A DNA stretch of 64,000 nt from Vespa crabro (Eukaryota; Arthropoda; Insecta; Hymenoptera; Vespidae). The notes beneath the pieces were generated by a model, which searched no databases, was not told where the DNA came from, and was given only the letters and a program-made list of their open reading frames with translations. The stretch's first letter is position 1; each line of letters starts with the position of its first letter. Location: NCBI RefSeq assembly GCF_910589235.1, contig NC_060955.1, forward strand, positions 4,121,001-4,185,000. Direction: 5' to 3'. The translations under genes were made by a program, and so were the position numbers. This document shows positions 13,451-42,089 of the stretch, in pieces.

Positions 13451-14560
13451 TAGGACTTAAATAAAAATATCTAAGATCAAATAAGATCAGAGACATGATC
13501 AGGAAAAAATCGTATTAGATCGAATTGAGTATGAATGGCTTTGGATCATCTCAGCTCGATTCCGGCATTTCTGAAAATTTTTTAGATAATGATGTATTAT
13601 TCTTGATTTTTTGGTGAGTGTTATTGAACGGATTGTTTGTAAAGATCAATCCTAAAAAATAAATTACTTTTTTTTTAACTCTTAATAATTGATTTACATT
13701 TCTGAAAAAAAGGATATGAAGCAATGTTAATATGTAGCTACAGTAATAATTGAAAAAAGAAAGGATAAAATTTGGGGACTTTTTTTCTATATTATTTTTA
13801 AATCGAATAAAGATATGAAATTTCATAAAATGATATTTCAGTCAAAGAACATTGTTTAACAAACAATAACAATAAAATTTGATATAGATACTTACTATGT
13901 TAGACTCTTTCTGTGTAAAAAGAATGCAACTTCTTTGATTTATAATTTTTTTTATAGAAACAGATACGATAATGTATCTTTTATAAAATAAACATAATTC
14001 GAAATAAATTAAATTATTTTATAATGTTAATAATTTAAATCTTTCTACAATGTCAGAATGATAATTATTTCACGTTATATAAATAAATATGCTGTTATAC
14101 TAACTCTTGATAAAGTATATGTACAGAAACTATGTGTACAATAGTAAATATGAGATGCATATACTACTTACATTTAATTGCAATATGTACGATCTCTTCT
14201 GTATTTTCTTAATATGTGTTTACTTCTTGCATTATCTATTACATGAAACTTCCATTATACCGTAATATCTTCTATTTTGTGCTATCTCATTGGATGAATG
14301 ATATTTAACACTTTTTTCAAATTTTCACTGCTGAATAATTGCAATAAATTTTAATTATCTTTATCATTGAATCGAGATTTATCGATGTACATATATTTTA
14401 TACATAAGATATTTGAATTATTCATTCGTGCAATTGAAAATCGAACGAAAATAAGAACGAAAAACAAGAACAAAATTTATTTGTTTAAGAAACGAACGTA
14501 ATTTGTAAAACTACGAAATAATCGTAATGAATAAAGTAATGAAGAAAATTATAAAGCAAT

Positions 14561-14596
14561 CCTATTTACACACTAGTTACTCCTATTTACACACTA
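14561..14596. repeat. Short direct repeat, two copies
   Basis: CCTATTTACACACTA occurs at 14561-14575 and again at 14582-14596, a 21-bp period. Confidence 0.85.
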
Positions 14597-15865
14597 CAAA
14601 TGAAAAACAAACCTCGTTTAGTCGTTCTCTAAAGAAGGTTGATTCCTTTCACATAGAAATGTATGTACTCTATGAATTGAAAATTAAATCTTCAATTTTG
14701 TTAACTAATTCTTTTTGTTGAAAAAGAAATAATACATTTCCATGCGTATATGTATCATGTGTGTATATATATGTAATTAATTTAAAAAAATTAACTATTT
14801 TCATAATAATTCATTGAATAATTGAAAACATTCTGTTGAAACCTTTATTAACATGAATATAATATATTCATTGGCTATTCAAATGTCGATAATCTTTTAC
14901 ATGTTTTATATAAGCTAATGTAATTTTCGGATTCTCAATTTCTGTTCGTTATTTTTAACGTTAAAGAATTAGAAAGAGAAAAGTTCGAGCAATTTCGTTA
15001 AATGGATTAAATACGATTGTATAAGTAAATACAATTTAGAATTGACGCAATACGTAAAAAGTGAAAGAAAAGTTTTCTGTTGTTGAGTTCGACTCGAAAA
15101 AGTTTTTTCCTTTATTATAGATCTATTTTTTTCGTAAATTCGTCCATAGCTTTCAATACATTTTTCATTCGAAATTACAAATTCAACCGAGAGAATTCGA
15201 CGAACCAAGGAGGTTCGAACACATTAGCACAACAGAAACATTAATCCTCGTTTCGCTTGGATTTTCCTGTATATTTAATTGCGAATGGATGAATAAAAAC
15301 GATGAGTCGTTGAGATTTGTGAATAATCCGTACGGCAATCCATTGTATATAAAATTTCTACATACATAGAGAAATATAAGTACGTAGCTTATCTTTATCA
15401 GATTTCCAAGGTTATTGGAAAAAAATTTCTATTCGTCTCTGCTTCATAGAGATTACGTGAAACTTTTTCTCGAAAGTAATACATTGATATCGAAGTAAAA
15501 ATCACATATGACGAAAACGATAATAAAACTATTAAGTGCTTTCTAAGTTTCCTTTCCAAGTACTTGGATTAGATGAGAATTGACGAAACTAAAGGTGGAG
15601 TCGATGTCAGATATGTACCAAGTTAACATAATTTTGTTCCGTAAAATCATGAAGATTCGCGAGCTTCGAAGTTTATAGCGCGTAACACAACCGCTTTACT
15701 TCGGCCCGACTAAATTCGCCGTTTCCAACTCGCTCATGCGTTAGTCAGTTATGTTTACGCGCGGCGAAACTTACGAAACTTAACTGAATTAGCTAGTTAA
15801 CGGCTAGATTATGCACACAACATTTAGCTGTGAACTTAACTCGAAATACTGAAAGTATGTATATA

Positions 15866-15892
15866 TGCGCGTGCGTGAGTGTGTGTGCGCGC

Positions 15893-15926
<34 letters not shown>

Positions 15927-15927
15927 A
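15866..15927. repeat. Alternating (GT/GC)n tract followed by (GA)n
   Basis: About 35 bp at 15879-15913 alternate strictly between purine and pyrimidine, with a GCGCGC core inside GT repeats, and then a GA run follows. Such tracts are known to favour left-handed (Z) DNA under negative supercoiling. Confidence 0.85.
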
Positions 15928-17316
15928 ACAACAGTTTTCCGTTAACAATATAAAGTAACACGTGGAATCATTTACGTTCGGAAGATGTACATTCTATTCT
16001 GTTATCATAAAAGAGAACGAGTTGAAGACATACGAGAAATCCGATTCGTTTCGTTTATGTTAGTTCTTTTTTCTCAAAGATTGCAATTAGCTACTGTAAA
16101 GTTTGTAAATTAAATTATAACGCATGTTTATTTGTATAAAAAAAAAAGAAAAAAAAAAAAAAAAAGAAAAGAAAATAATAAACATCGCAATGCTTTCAAC
16201 ATAGTCGTAGAAAAAAACTTGGTTAGAAGATTACGTTCTTTGGTAATCCTCTTTGGATAGTTTAAGAAACGCAAACAAATAAGAAAATCTCGATGGGTAT
16301 ACAACACTGTCTCTACTTCTCTTAGAGATCTCATTAGTTTTAATTTTATTTAATCGCTTAAGTGCAAACACCAAGTTTAATACTCCAATGCGCTCATTAA
16401 CGAATGATAAGATAGAGAAATCAAGGAGAATTAGAATGAATTATCTGCAAATTTAATATACTAGCATATTTTGTATCGTCCTATTGCTAATATAAATTAT
16501 TTTAATGTCAAAGAGAAAAATAAATCGGATTTGAGATAAATAAATTGGAAATGTTACGGTGGAATAGTTGAAATAATTCATTCATTCGAAGCAAATAATA
16601 TTATATGTAATATTTAAAAATATATTAAATTATTCTTAAAGAGGCTATTCCATGCTTTGATTATAAAATATATATTTTCTTTTTTGTCATAATTTCTTCT
16701 TATTAAGAACATGATTGTTTTAAATGTATATTTTCATAATTCGTCATTATTTATTGCGATTATTATACTGGCCACTTGCGTATACATATACATTGTTATT
16801 GTAAATTTACGCTGATAAATATTTCATTCGAATTTCAATTAAACGCCATTTAGAAAATTTGTTAAAATTAATTAAAATAGAATTTTTCATTAAAATGAAT
16901 GACACTCTGAAATAGATAGAAAAAATTGAATGATCAATTTACAATCAAATAGTATAATATATTCATTCATTCATTCAATGTTTCTTTTTTTTTATTTTCT
17001 ATCATTTTGTTTCTTCTCCATATTCCCGTTACTCATCTCGGAAACTTGCTTTCTCTCTGTATATGAACGTACATGCGCTCGTATAAATTCAAACATCAGG
17101 ATCGGCATGCGTATTTGAACTATGAACCGCAAACACGCCTGTTATCTCTAATTATCTCGCACAAATAATAACCGGTTGGTTTGACGTATGCTGATTCTTC
17201 ATGGTGAATATGACGTTATTGACCATTAAAAGACGACAAAGATGATGAATGAGTCGATCGATTATTATATAAAATTCTCATTAGATATGAATCTTAATAA
17301 ATTTTTGATACGTAAC

Positions 17317-17320
<4 letters not shown>

Positions 17321-17369
<49 letters not shown>
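17321..17369. repeat. (AT)n microsatellite
   Basis: About 24 uninterrupted AT dinucleotides. Confidence 0.95.
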
Positions 17370-17374
<5 letters not shown>

Positions 17375-17486
17375 TTCACAATTATGTTCGTATGAACGTG
17401 AAAAGTCATTTCGTGGAGCCAGGAAAAAAAATAAAAAATCTATGTCATATATTATCAAATTCCACGGATGAAAAAAGAAACAATAA

Positions 17487-17523
17487 AGAGAGAGAGAGAG
17501 AGAGAGAGAAAAAGAGAGAGAGA
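17487..17523. repeat. (GA)n microsatellite
   Basis: GA repeats with one A-rich interruption, in a purine-only stretch that continues to about 17545. Confidence 0.9.
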
Positions 17524-18298
17524 AAAGGAAAAAGAAGAAAAAAGAAGAATAAGGGATAAAGAAAGGGAGAAGAGAGCAGAGAACAGAAATTACTTTCACG
17601 AGGTCGGCGCAATCGATTCGGTCGTCTCACCGCAGGAAATTCGCTATGATTTTTCTCGGTCTGTGAAATTCGCTGGGGTGCACTCGTATGCGCTCTGTGT
17701 AGACGATTACGCGCGGTCATACGTTGTTAGGAAACGATCGAGAAAGTATACAGGGTGTTCAGAAATATATCATCGATATAGTTTGAAGGTTATTTTGTTT
17801 CTTTTTTTTCTTTTTTTATTTTCTTCCTTCTATAAAATCGTTCGTAATTACTATAGATACGTCGAATTTTCATAAGTAAGGTATGATAAAGGCGATTTAA
17901 GAAATTTAATTAATTTACGAGAATAGACCACGATTATATGTTACGAGTCACCATATAGATTTATAAATTTGTTCTAACGAAAATAATATATGTAATGTGT
18001 TCTCGTTCGCTTCGCGTGTGATAGCAAACGCGCAAAAGGTGAGAAAAAAACTGGGGAGGAATAAAAAACAACATGGACGTATGGGACGAGTTAAATCAGC
18101 GAACAGGTGCGAACGATTTCATCGGATAACCCAATGACCTAGATATACATATATATACTCTCGTTGATATTGATTGGTCATCGCTTGTTTGTCCTACACT
18201 ACTCTCGGACACCAGCTTCATCGTCCTTCTCGCGGTTCTGCCATGACCATTGTTTTCGATTTCTCGCATCGTTCGCCCTCTACTATTCGCCATCCTTT

Positions 18299-18334
<36 letters not shown>

Positions 18335-19838
18335 ATTTTATGTTTCTCTATATCTCTATCTCTACATCCCTTTTTCCCTTTACCGTTTGTAACTTCTTTT
18401 CTTCGTTTATCGCACTCCTGACTTTTCTCATCGATCTTTTTTCCTTACGACGGAATTGGATTTATGGCTTTATTTTCCTCTTTTGTGGACAATGTCTACT
18501 CAAGCAGATTGCTCATCGAAGACGTAGACTTGTATTATAGCGAAATAATAGAGATCCTTGATCCCCCCTCTCTTTCATGTTGACTAGACGGGGAGATGAA
18601 AAAAAAAGAAAAAAAAACGATAGAAAAAGCGTCCTCTTTGATGGGCACGTCCTCGCTTGACGAAACAAATTCGCAATCGAGGACAGTATAAGTAAGGAAA
18701 AGATGAGAGAAGAAGAGATACGAAGAGAAGAGGGATGAATCTCTTTAGATTTTTCATTGAGATATTCTTGACTTTTCGATGGAGGAAAATAAATTGTAAC
18801 TTTCTTCCTGGACTGCTGCTGTATTTATTAGTTGAAAGCTACTATATGCTGACAAGTTTCGACCTCCTAGTAGTAGTTTTGAAAATAATCGATGAGAACT
18901 TCTTAGGTATCGATCAAAGTAGAGAGTATACGAGACAGAGAGAATGTATGGTTCTTGTTGATATTATCCGAAGTAACCAAAGTTCTACTGGTTATATTAC
19001 ATTAAATAAACATTAGTATGATGAAAGTTCATTTGTGAAAATTCAAAGTGCTTGTATGATTTTATTACGCATATAACATATAATATTTATATATAATAAA
19101 ATTTTAGATATTATTATATAAGTAATAAGTAATTGAAAATGTTATTTTATATTTTATTCTTTGTATAAATAAATTTAATAAAATGTCTTTGGCATATGCA
19201 ACAATAGAAAAACCAACATTGGGTTTGTGACATTCAATGCATACATGTAAATCCCATTTATATTCCGTAATTGGAAGAATAAATTTTTATGGATGAATGG
19301 TCGATGCACTCGTGCAAATCGATTCACTGGTAATTCTACTAGTGCAAGCTTTGCACGAATTCAAAGTTACAATGCGACAATAACTTTTAGTCTTGTATCC
19401 ACAAGAGAGTCATGCTTTTCCTGTCTATTTCTCTAGAGATTTATTGGATGGTGGACGAACGATATCGAATCACTATAATACACGTAAAACTTAAAGAAAG
19501 ATATTAATCCTTCTCAAATCATTTATATATCCTTATTCTTTCCATGATATGTATCACTGAAATGTTGCATTTAAAAAGTTTATATAAAAAGAAATCAAAC
19601 GGTCATAGTGAAAAACTTGAGTTTTATATCATAAAAATTGATTTTTTTTTTTTCTAGCTTGCTCGTATATAAAGTTCACCTTTTTCTCTGACATATGGCG
19701 TATAAACTAAGGTGTTTTAAAACTGCTATAAATTATACGCTAAAAGTCTTTCGATAACTCTCTCCAAACCAAAAGCCGATGTACGTAGTTTCGTATGACT
19801 ATTATTCTTCGTAAGATTATCAAACTCGCGATTTATCA

Positions 19839-19849
19839 TATATATATAC

Positions 19850-19908
<59 letters not shown>
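19839..19908. repeat. (TA)n microsatellite
   Basis: About 70 bp of TA repeat with two TACA interruptions near 19850; one of the longest TA tracts in the window. Confidence 0.95.
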
Positions 19909-19909
<1 letters not shown>

Positions 19910-20458
19910 GTGTGTATATATTATTACAAAAGGAATATAAAGTTATTTGTTATTTTTATTTGCGTATATTATTACATTCAATGTAGTAGACTTTTCGTCG
20001 ACGTTGATAAATGAATTTCATTGAAAGGATTAGATCCGTTCATGTTTAATTATTTTGATTACTTAGTTATTACTAATTATTTTGATACTTAGCCTTGTTG
20101 ATTCACGGGAGAAATGTTTATTAATTCATTAAGACATTTACTTAAAAAATTTACGAAAAAAAAGAAAGATTTAATGAAACCATTATTAGAATGATAGAGA
20201 ACTTATTTTTATCGTTTTGAAACTTTTGCTTCCCGCATTAGTTCGGAATACGAAATCTCACGGATCGATCGGTCAAAAAGTAATGCCATGATTGCATTCA
20301 CGTTTGTATTCGCTTCGAAGAACTTTCCTATCGATTGAAATATCGATTTTCATTACCTTCCTTGTTTAACCTACTTCTCTTTTCTGAACAAGATCTAACA
20401 GAAACGAATAGGAATATCTAAATTCAACGAAAAAGACATATCTAAATTCTAAATAACT

Positions 20459-20459
<1 letters not shown>

Positions 20460-20507
<48 letters not shown>
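20460..20507. repeat. (GA)n microsatellite
   Basis: GA run of about 48 bp with one AAAG interruption, roughly 750 bp before the timeout start codon. Confidence 0.93.
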
Positions 20508-20509
<2 letters not shown>

Positions 20510-20759
20510 AAAGCTATAGCGTATATAACTGTTATATTTCCAATTGATTGAATTAGGTTAAAAGTTAATCTTGAAAATATTCCTTGAATTTTTTAATTCA
20601 TCAATTAATATAAAATATTCATGAATTTTTTAATGCGAATAAGAAATTTAATAATTAGCAAACAATGACGTTTTCCAATTAAAAATTAAAAAAAAAAAAG
20701 GAAGAACATTTACTACGCAGTGTTCATATTTTATTTTCGAAGATTCATTTGTTATTTGC

Positions 20760-20860
20760 TTTCTGATTGGCCGTTCTTTGTTACTCGATCGCGTGCTGCA
20801 GTAAATTTTCGCGCGCTTTTTCACCTGTTGCTTTGAATATATGTATCGCATATGTATAAT
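20760..20860 (+). promoter_or_regulatory. Candidate timeout promoter with CCAAT and E2F-like sites
   Basis: This is a GC-rich, CpG-containing island in otherwise AT-rich sequence 390-490 bp before the start codon. An inverted CCAAT box (ATTGG, 20766-20770) is followed by TTTCGCGC (20807-20814), which fits the E2F consensus TTTSSCGC, inside TTTTCGCGCGC. A CACCTG E-box-like hexamer lies just after it. TIMELESS-family genes act at replication forks, and S-phase genes are often E2F targets, so the site suits the gene. No start site is visible; the assignment is inference from motifs and position. Confidence 0.45.
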
Positions 20861-21237
20861 ATTGTAACAAAGTTATTTAAGTGTTATTTTAATGATTAAA
20901 TAATTATTTTATTGTTTATTGATATACAGCAGTGTTTTCGTTTGATAAAAATAGTTCATTGTTAGAATTTTTTCTTACAACGTACACTATTTTGGAGTTT
21001 CTAACCTCTAAAACCGGAATATTCATATTTCAAGGTATTATAGCAAGTATGTAAAAAATATATAGTAAATAAAAAAAAGATCTGATAAACTAAACTTTTA
21101 TCCTCATAAACATTATATATATTCTTCTTGAATCTAATTTATTTAGATTTGACTGTAATAATCATTTTTAAAAATATATTTAGCTGGATAATCATTCTAT
21201 TAATATTACTTGCTGCAGTTGGTTTAAAAACATTCTA

Positions 21238-21245
21238 ATGCAATA

Positions 21246-21246
<1 letters not shown>
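21238..21246 (+). promoter_or_regulatory. Minimal upstream ORF overlapping the timeout start codon
   Basis: An upstream ATG at 21238 reads Met-Gln-stop. Its TAA (21244-21246) shares one base with the main ATG (21246-21248), a TAATG arrangement suited to termination-reinitiation. The upstream ATG has poor context (C at -3, C at +4); the main one has A at -3 and G at +4. This matters only if the 5' UTR includes the stretch. A possible 5'-UTR splice acceptor (TGCTGCAG) ends at 21218, just before it. Confidence 0.4.
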
Positions 21247-37237
<15,991 letters not shown>

Positions 37238-39276
37238 GTGAGTAGTTTTTACAAAATTAACATATTCGAGCTGGTTGAAAGCTTCGAGTTGCTTTCATAT
37301 ATTGCATTAGCATTTTAATTCCTTGATTTCTCGGCTACCTCATAAACTGTGAGTTCTACGAAACTTCTATTTCTCCCTTTCCCTATCTTTCTATCTCTTA
37401 GTGATTATTATAAAAAAAAAGAAAAAAAATTAACTACTTCGTAGTTTCCATTTGGCCGTATCGATGTCTTAAGTTAAAAAATTTAAAATAAAGAAAATTT
37501 GGTTTTATACCTCACAAATACATTGATTTTTAACACTCTGATTGGCCAAATTGACATTGAAATTAAGATATAGAGCAGAAGAAAATTAGAATGAGAATAA
37601 GGAACATTTATGGCGATTAAATTAAAAGAAAAAGAAGAAGAAAAAGAAGAAGAAGAAGAGAAAGAGAAAAAAGGAAAATGAGACCAGTGGAGTAAAGACG
37701 ATTTCTTTGGACGTTTCGTTTACGATAGAGCAAAAATGTCTACCTTCGCCTCATTTAATACTTTTTTTCCGTACCAAGGGTATTATCGCTATAACTTGGG
37801 TTTATAGTGAAAATTATGTGCTCCGCACACGTAGTAGTCTCTTGAGAAAAAAGCACTGTCGGTGTTTCAGTTATCGTTAATCGTACGAGGATCTGAAAGG
37901 TAGAAGTAATTTTTACATTAATACTATAAATTAGATCTAATTTAACTGATTTGAAGGAAAAATTATTAAACTAATTTTCTATCCTTCGCGTTTTTTCGTT
38001 GATGTTTCGACGTCCCTTTGATCAGAACAAAAGGTACGTAAAATTAATTTTAATTATTATTTAATGAATTGTACGATCAAAGAATAGAATCTATTTCGTT
38101 TTTTAGAAGTTAAAGTCAAAATCGAGACTTTATTTTTCGCAAAGATATTAAATTCTGCAAAATATATAAATAGCTGATTTTATTCGTGAGAGCTTTTGCA
38201 GTAACAGTGTGTAATAACCGGGACATATATCATGAGACAAAATTTAATTAAACGCGCCGCTGGTATTTATTTCACACTTCTAATTTATGTACGAATAACT
38301 ACGTCCTTTCTCGTTCGGCATTTATCTCCGTTTTATTATATCTATACGGTCGTACAATGGACCGGTCCCATTCTAAATATTTTCATCTTTTCTAAAATTG
38401 CCTTTGTCATATGGTACACGCACACGCATACACATATACCGATTTATTATGACCAGAGGACATTTCTGATCCTCAATACGCAATAATTTTTCATGTTATT
38501 CACAAATATTCTACCTATCGTGACTATTTTATATTATTTATTATCTCTTGTTTGCTTTTAACGATAGAGCGGCTCGTAAAATGATCTGATTCTTGTGCTA
38601 GTAGGTACATCCTCGAACAACAACAGAAGAACATTACGTAATATAAGAATCGCTCGTTAAGCATTAATGATTTACTATGTAAATATATGAATCGACGTAG
38701 CGTATAAAAAGATATTGCCTTGTGATTTTCGTGGCTATTATATTAGTAAATTCAAAAAGAAATATCATTAGAGTAACGAGGCTGCGATCATAGCTATCAT
38801 ATTTCCATACTTGCTAGTGATTTCTTTATCGATTGTCGTTAATAATAATTCAATAATATAAGAAATATATATATATATATATATATGTATTACATATACA
38901 ATATATATATATATAATTATCAATTGATATTTATTTCAAATATTCTATATTCAACAGAATAAACTTGTTCACAAATTTTCATTAAATTACCTTTTTCTTT
39001 TTATTATTCGATCTTAGAGCTTAAAGATAAAAGAGCATATAGATGATTTCGAGTATGTTCGTCAATTAGCCATAGTTTATCTTTTTACCACACTCATAAT
39101 TTCTCGTTTACATGGATTGCGGCATCGCGTTTACTTTCTTTTCATCTCCCCTTTCTCACGAATGTCGTCACGATAAAAAATGGTTACGATGTTATGAATT
39201 ACAACTCGTACTCTTCTTGTTTTTTCTTTCGTTTTCTCTTCGTTTTCTCTCCCTCGGATAGCTCGCGCTAACGATG

Positions 39277-39310
<34 letters not shown>

Positions 39311-39765
39311 ATCTCTCTTTCTTTATCTTTGTTTTCTTCTATCGCTCGACGCGTAACTACGACTACATCGCTAGCACAAATCGGTTCGGTCTGTGTAGGT
39401 GCCAGTGAAACGGTGAAGTCGTTAAATGTTAATCCCTCTTTTATATCTTACGGCTAGTTCGCGTCACTGGCAGCTACCGTTCTGTCCGGGCAACATGGAG
39501 TTTATTTAAAACAACTCTGGTGACATCCAGAGAGTTTTATTTTATGACGTAAACAGTTCATCGTACCATTCGTTATCAAAAATCTTACAATTAATTAATT
39601 TAATTTTTTTATCTTTATATTATTTAGATATTACGAATTTATAAGAGATAGATATTTAATACTGTCTATAAAAAGAAAAGAAAGAAAAAGTAACGAGAAG
39701 AAAATTTAAAGAAAAAACGATAAAGAAATTAATCACGGTGGAACATTTTTTTTTGTTTTATTTCA

Positions 39766-39768
<3 letters not shown>

Positions 39769-39819
<51 letters not shown>
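39769..39819. repeat. (TC)n microsatellite in intron 14
   Basis: About 50 bp of TC repeat with one interruption near the right end. Confidence 0.93.
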
Positions 39820-41280
39820 ATCTTTTTTCACTTCGCATCCATTCTTCAGACGGTTTTACCAGGCGAAGTAAATGTTTTTCATTAATCTTTCGCAACTCGT
39901 TCCCTTCATTGTCGACGCGTAGATTCGTAATTTGGTCGACTTACACTGGCTGAATCGGTAAATTCGTTAGTACAGTTTGTGGTTTACACGCTGCGTTTCA
40001 TCATACCAGTCTGCGGCGCTATATTTGTGACCTCCTACATACCTCCCCGAAAGCTTTGTGAGTCTAATTACGAAGCACACATGATACACATCGCGAACAT
40101 GTTACCTCCGTCTAGTCTCTTTACGTTCCCTTCCATCCCCTTTGCTTTGTGTTATTCCTTTCATTTTGACATGTCTCTTTGTATCTATTCATTTTCTTTC
40201 TTCTTTTTTATTCCCCTTCTCTCGTGTATTTTACTTTATTGAAATATCTGCGAATCCGACTCTCTTATTAGATACTTACTGAATAAATCGTTGAAGTAAT
40301 AAATATCCTACATAAATTCAATATTTATTGATTTAAATTATACTAATTTATAAGTACAATATTAAACGTTCGTTCGGTGTTCATTAATAAGTACTAATGT
40401 TTTGTGGTTAAATTCATAAAGTGTCTAATTATAGTATTTATAATATTTAGATTAATTATAGTATTTAACAAATCGTTACAACTATTTCCCATATGAACAT
40501 AGTTTACTATTTAACTATTTACTTTAGAGGTTAACTATTTAGATTAGAAATTATACTTCCTCTGTTCTCTCGAAATGATTAATGATTGTATCATTAATTT
40601 TTTTGATTCGTATGAAGTAAAGACTTATAATGGAATCTATAAGTACAAATAATACGATAAAAGGGATTAAGAATAATTCGTCAGACGTTTTTTTTCATTT
40701 AACTATTATTATAATATATAATTCTATATAGTCTCTTATGGTGAATTCTAGATAGTCAAACTTATAGCGGAGTAGAGTATTTTCGTTTCTTTTTCGTTCT
40801 TCGAAAAGCTCTTTATTTATTCACGTCCACCGAGAGTACAGAGAAACTCATACATATATACGAAATATACCCATTTCATCGGATTCGTTCCTGCAGGCGC
40901 CAGAAACAGCAATGGTGTTTCTGAGAGGAGTGGAAAAGGGCGAAGGAAGATGTGCTTCAGTTTGCTTGCGATTTTTTTCTTTCTTTCTTTATCCTCTTCT
41001 TTCTTTTTCACCTCCCGGCTACGATTCTAACTTGTTAGTCCGAATACGTGACGAATGAGGAGGAATAGCGGAGGAATAAAAAAGAGAGAGAAAGAAAGAG
41101 AGAAAGAGAGAGAGAAAGTAATAGAAGAAAGATATAGATTAGAAAAGGAACGATGGAGAAGAATAAAAAAGTCTTCTAAGCTTCTTTCACTTGGAAGGTC
41201 GAAGGTTTGACGAATGAAGACCGAATTGGAAGTCTAACCAATTGTGGAGTCAGACCAAGAAAAATTTGCATCCCTCTTTT

Positions 41281-41339
41281 TCTTTCTCTCTCTCACTCTC
41301 TTTGCCTCTCTTTCTCTCTCTCTCTCTCACTCTCTTTGC

Positions 41340-41392
<53 letters not shown>
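41281..41392. repeat. (CT)n with a duplicated interrupted block
   Basis: A block of the form (TC)n ACTCTCTTTGCC TCTCTTTC occurs twice in tandem, then a perfect CT run of about 40 bp follows. The shared interruption shows duplication of a block of about 40 bp. Confidence 0.85.
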
Positions 41393-41393
<1 letters not shown>

Positions 41394-41573
41394 TTCTTTC
41401 TCTTTCACTCAACGACGAGCGATCGTCCTCATATGTCTGAAGGCTCTACTTCATCCTTCTTTTTCTCATCCCTCTTTTTCTTCTTCCACGGATTTCTGAA
41501 ACCGCGCTCCATAACTTAACACTTTAGACGGAAACTTGCGGTTCATCCTTGTCGTCTCTCCCTCCTTCTTCTT

Positions 41574-41604
41574 ATCATCCTCCTCCTCCTCCTCCTTCTC
41601 TTTT
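41574..41604. repeat. (TCC)n trinucleotide repeat
   Basis: About seven TCC triplets in a pyrimidine tract, reading poly-S in one frame. Confidence 0.85.
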
Positions 41605-42039
41605 CATCTCCCCTTCTTTCCTATTCGTGAATGTATACGCATTCGTACGCAGAACGCGCCGAAAGGCGATATTCTATGCGCTGGAACTTCCTCGAATGGT
41701 GTGCGGATGAAAATAGGGTGTGCTCCCTTTCAAATAACCTTACTTATTTGTTTACCCACTCGTCGATTTTTCTTCTACTTTGTCCTTCCATACCCTCCTA
41801 ATGCTTTCAAAGCATTCCTAGGAACGAACGTGCAAGTTTTACACTTCATGAAAGTACTTTTCTTCGAATTCCTGTAAGTGACACTTGCCTTTCTTATTTC
41901 TTTCGATGGATCAGACGAGACGATTTATATTTCCAGATCGAAATTAAACGTTATATGTCGTTTAATGTTATATATTCCTTGTAAAAACATACATAGAGAA
42001 TACAAGTGACAGAGAATTTTAATCTTAATATACGTACAG

Positions 42040-42045
<6 letters not shown>

Positions 42046-42089
<44 letters not shown>
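42046..42089. repeat. (CA)n(TA)n compound microsatellite
   Basis: About 12 CA units pass directly into about 10 TA units. Confidence 0.93.

Larger units (their letters stand above)
13550..20759. other. Upstream non-genic region D
   Basis: No gene is recognised. The stretch contains a 15-bp direct repeat at 21-bp spacing (14561-14575 and 14582-14596), a TG/GC alternating tract (15866-15914), TA and GA microsatellites, and GC-richer patches at about 15660-15790 and 17590-17760. A 93-codon frame at 18735-19016 and a 135-codon frame at 17468-17875 have no recognisable domain; the second starts inside a GA microsatellite. The sequence CAGGGTGTTCAGAAATA at about 17750 resembles ends of some insect transposons, but no matching end or transposase was seen. 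Confidence 0.6.

Noticed and set aside
17748..17768. Transposon-end-like CAGGGTGTTCAGAAATA
   Set aside because: No second inverted end, target duplication or transposase fragment was seen.
17468..17875. 135-codon frame starting in a GA repeat
   Set aside because: The first part is repeat-encoded R/E/K, the rest has no recognisable domain, and no plausible splice neighbours were found.
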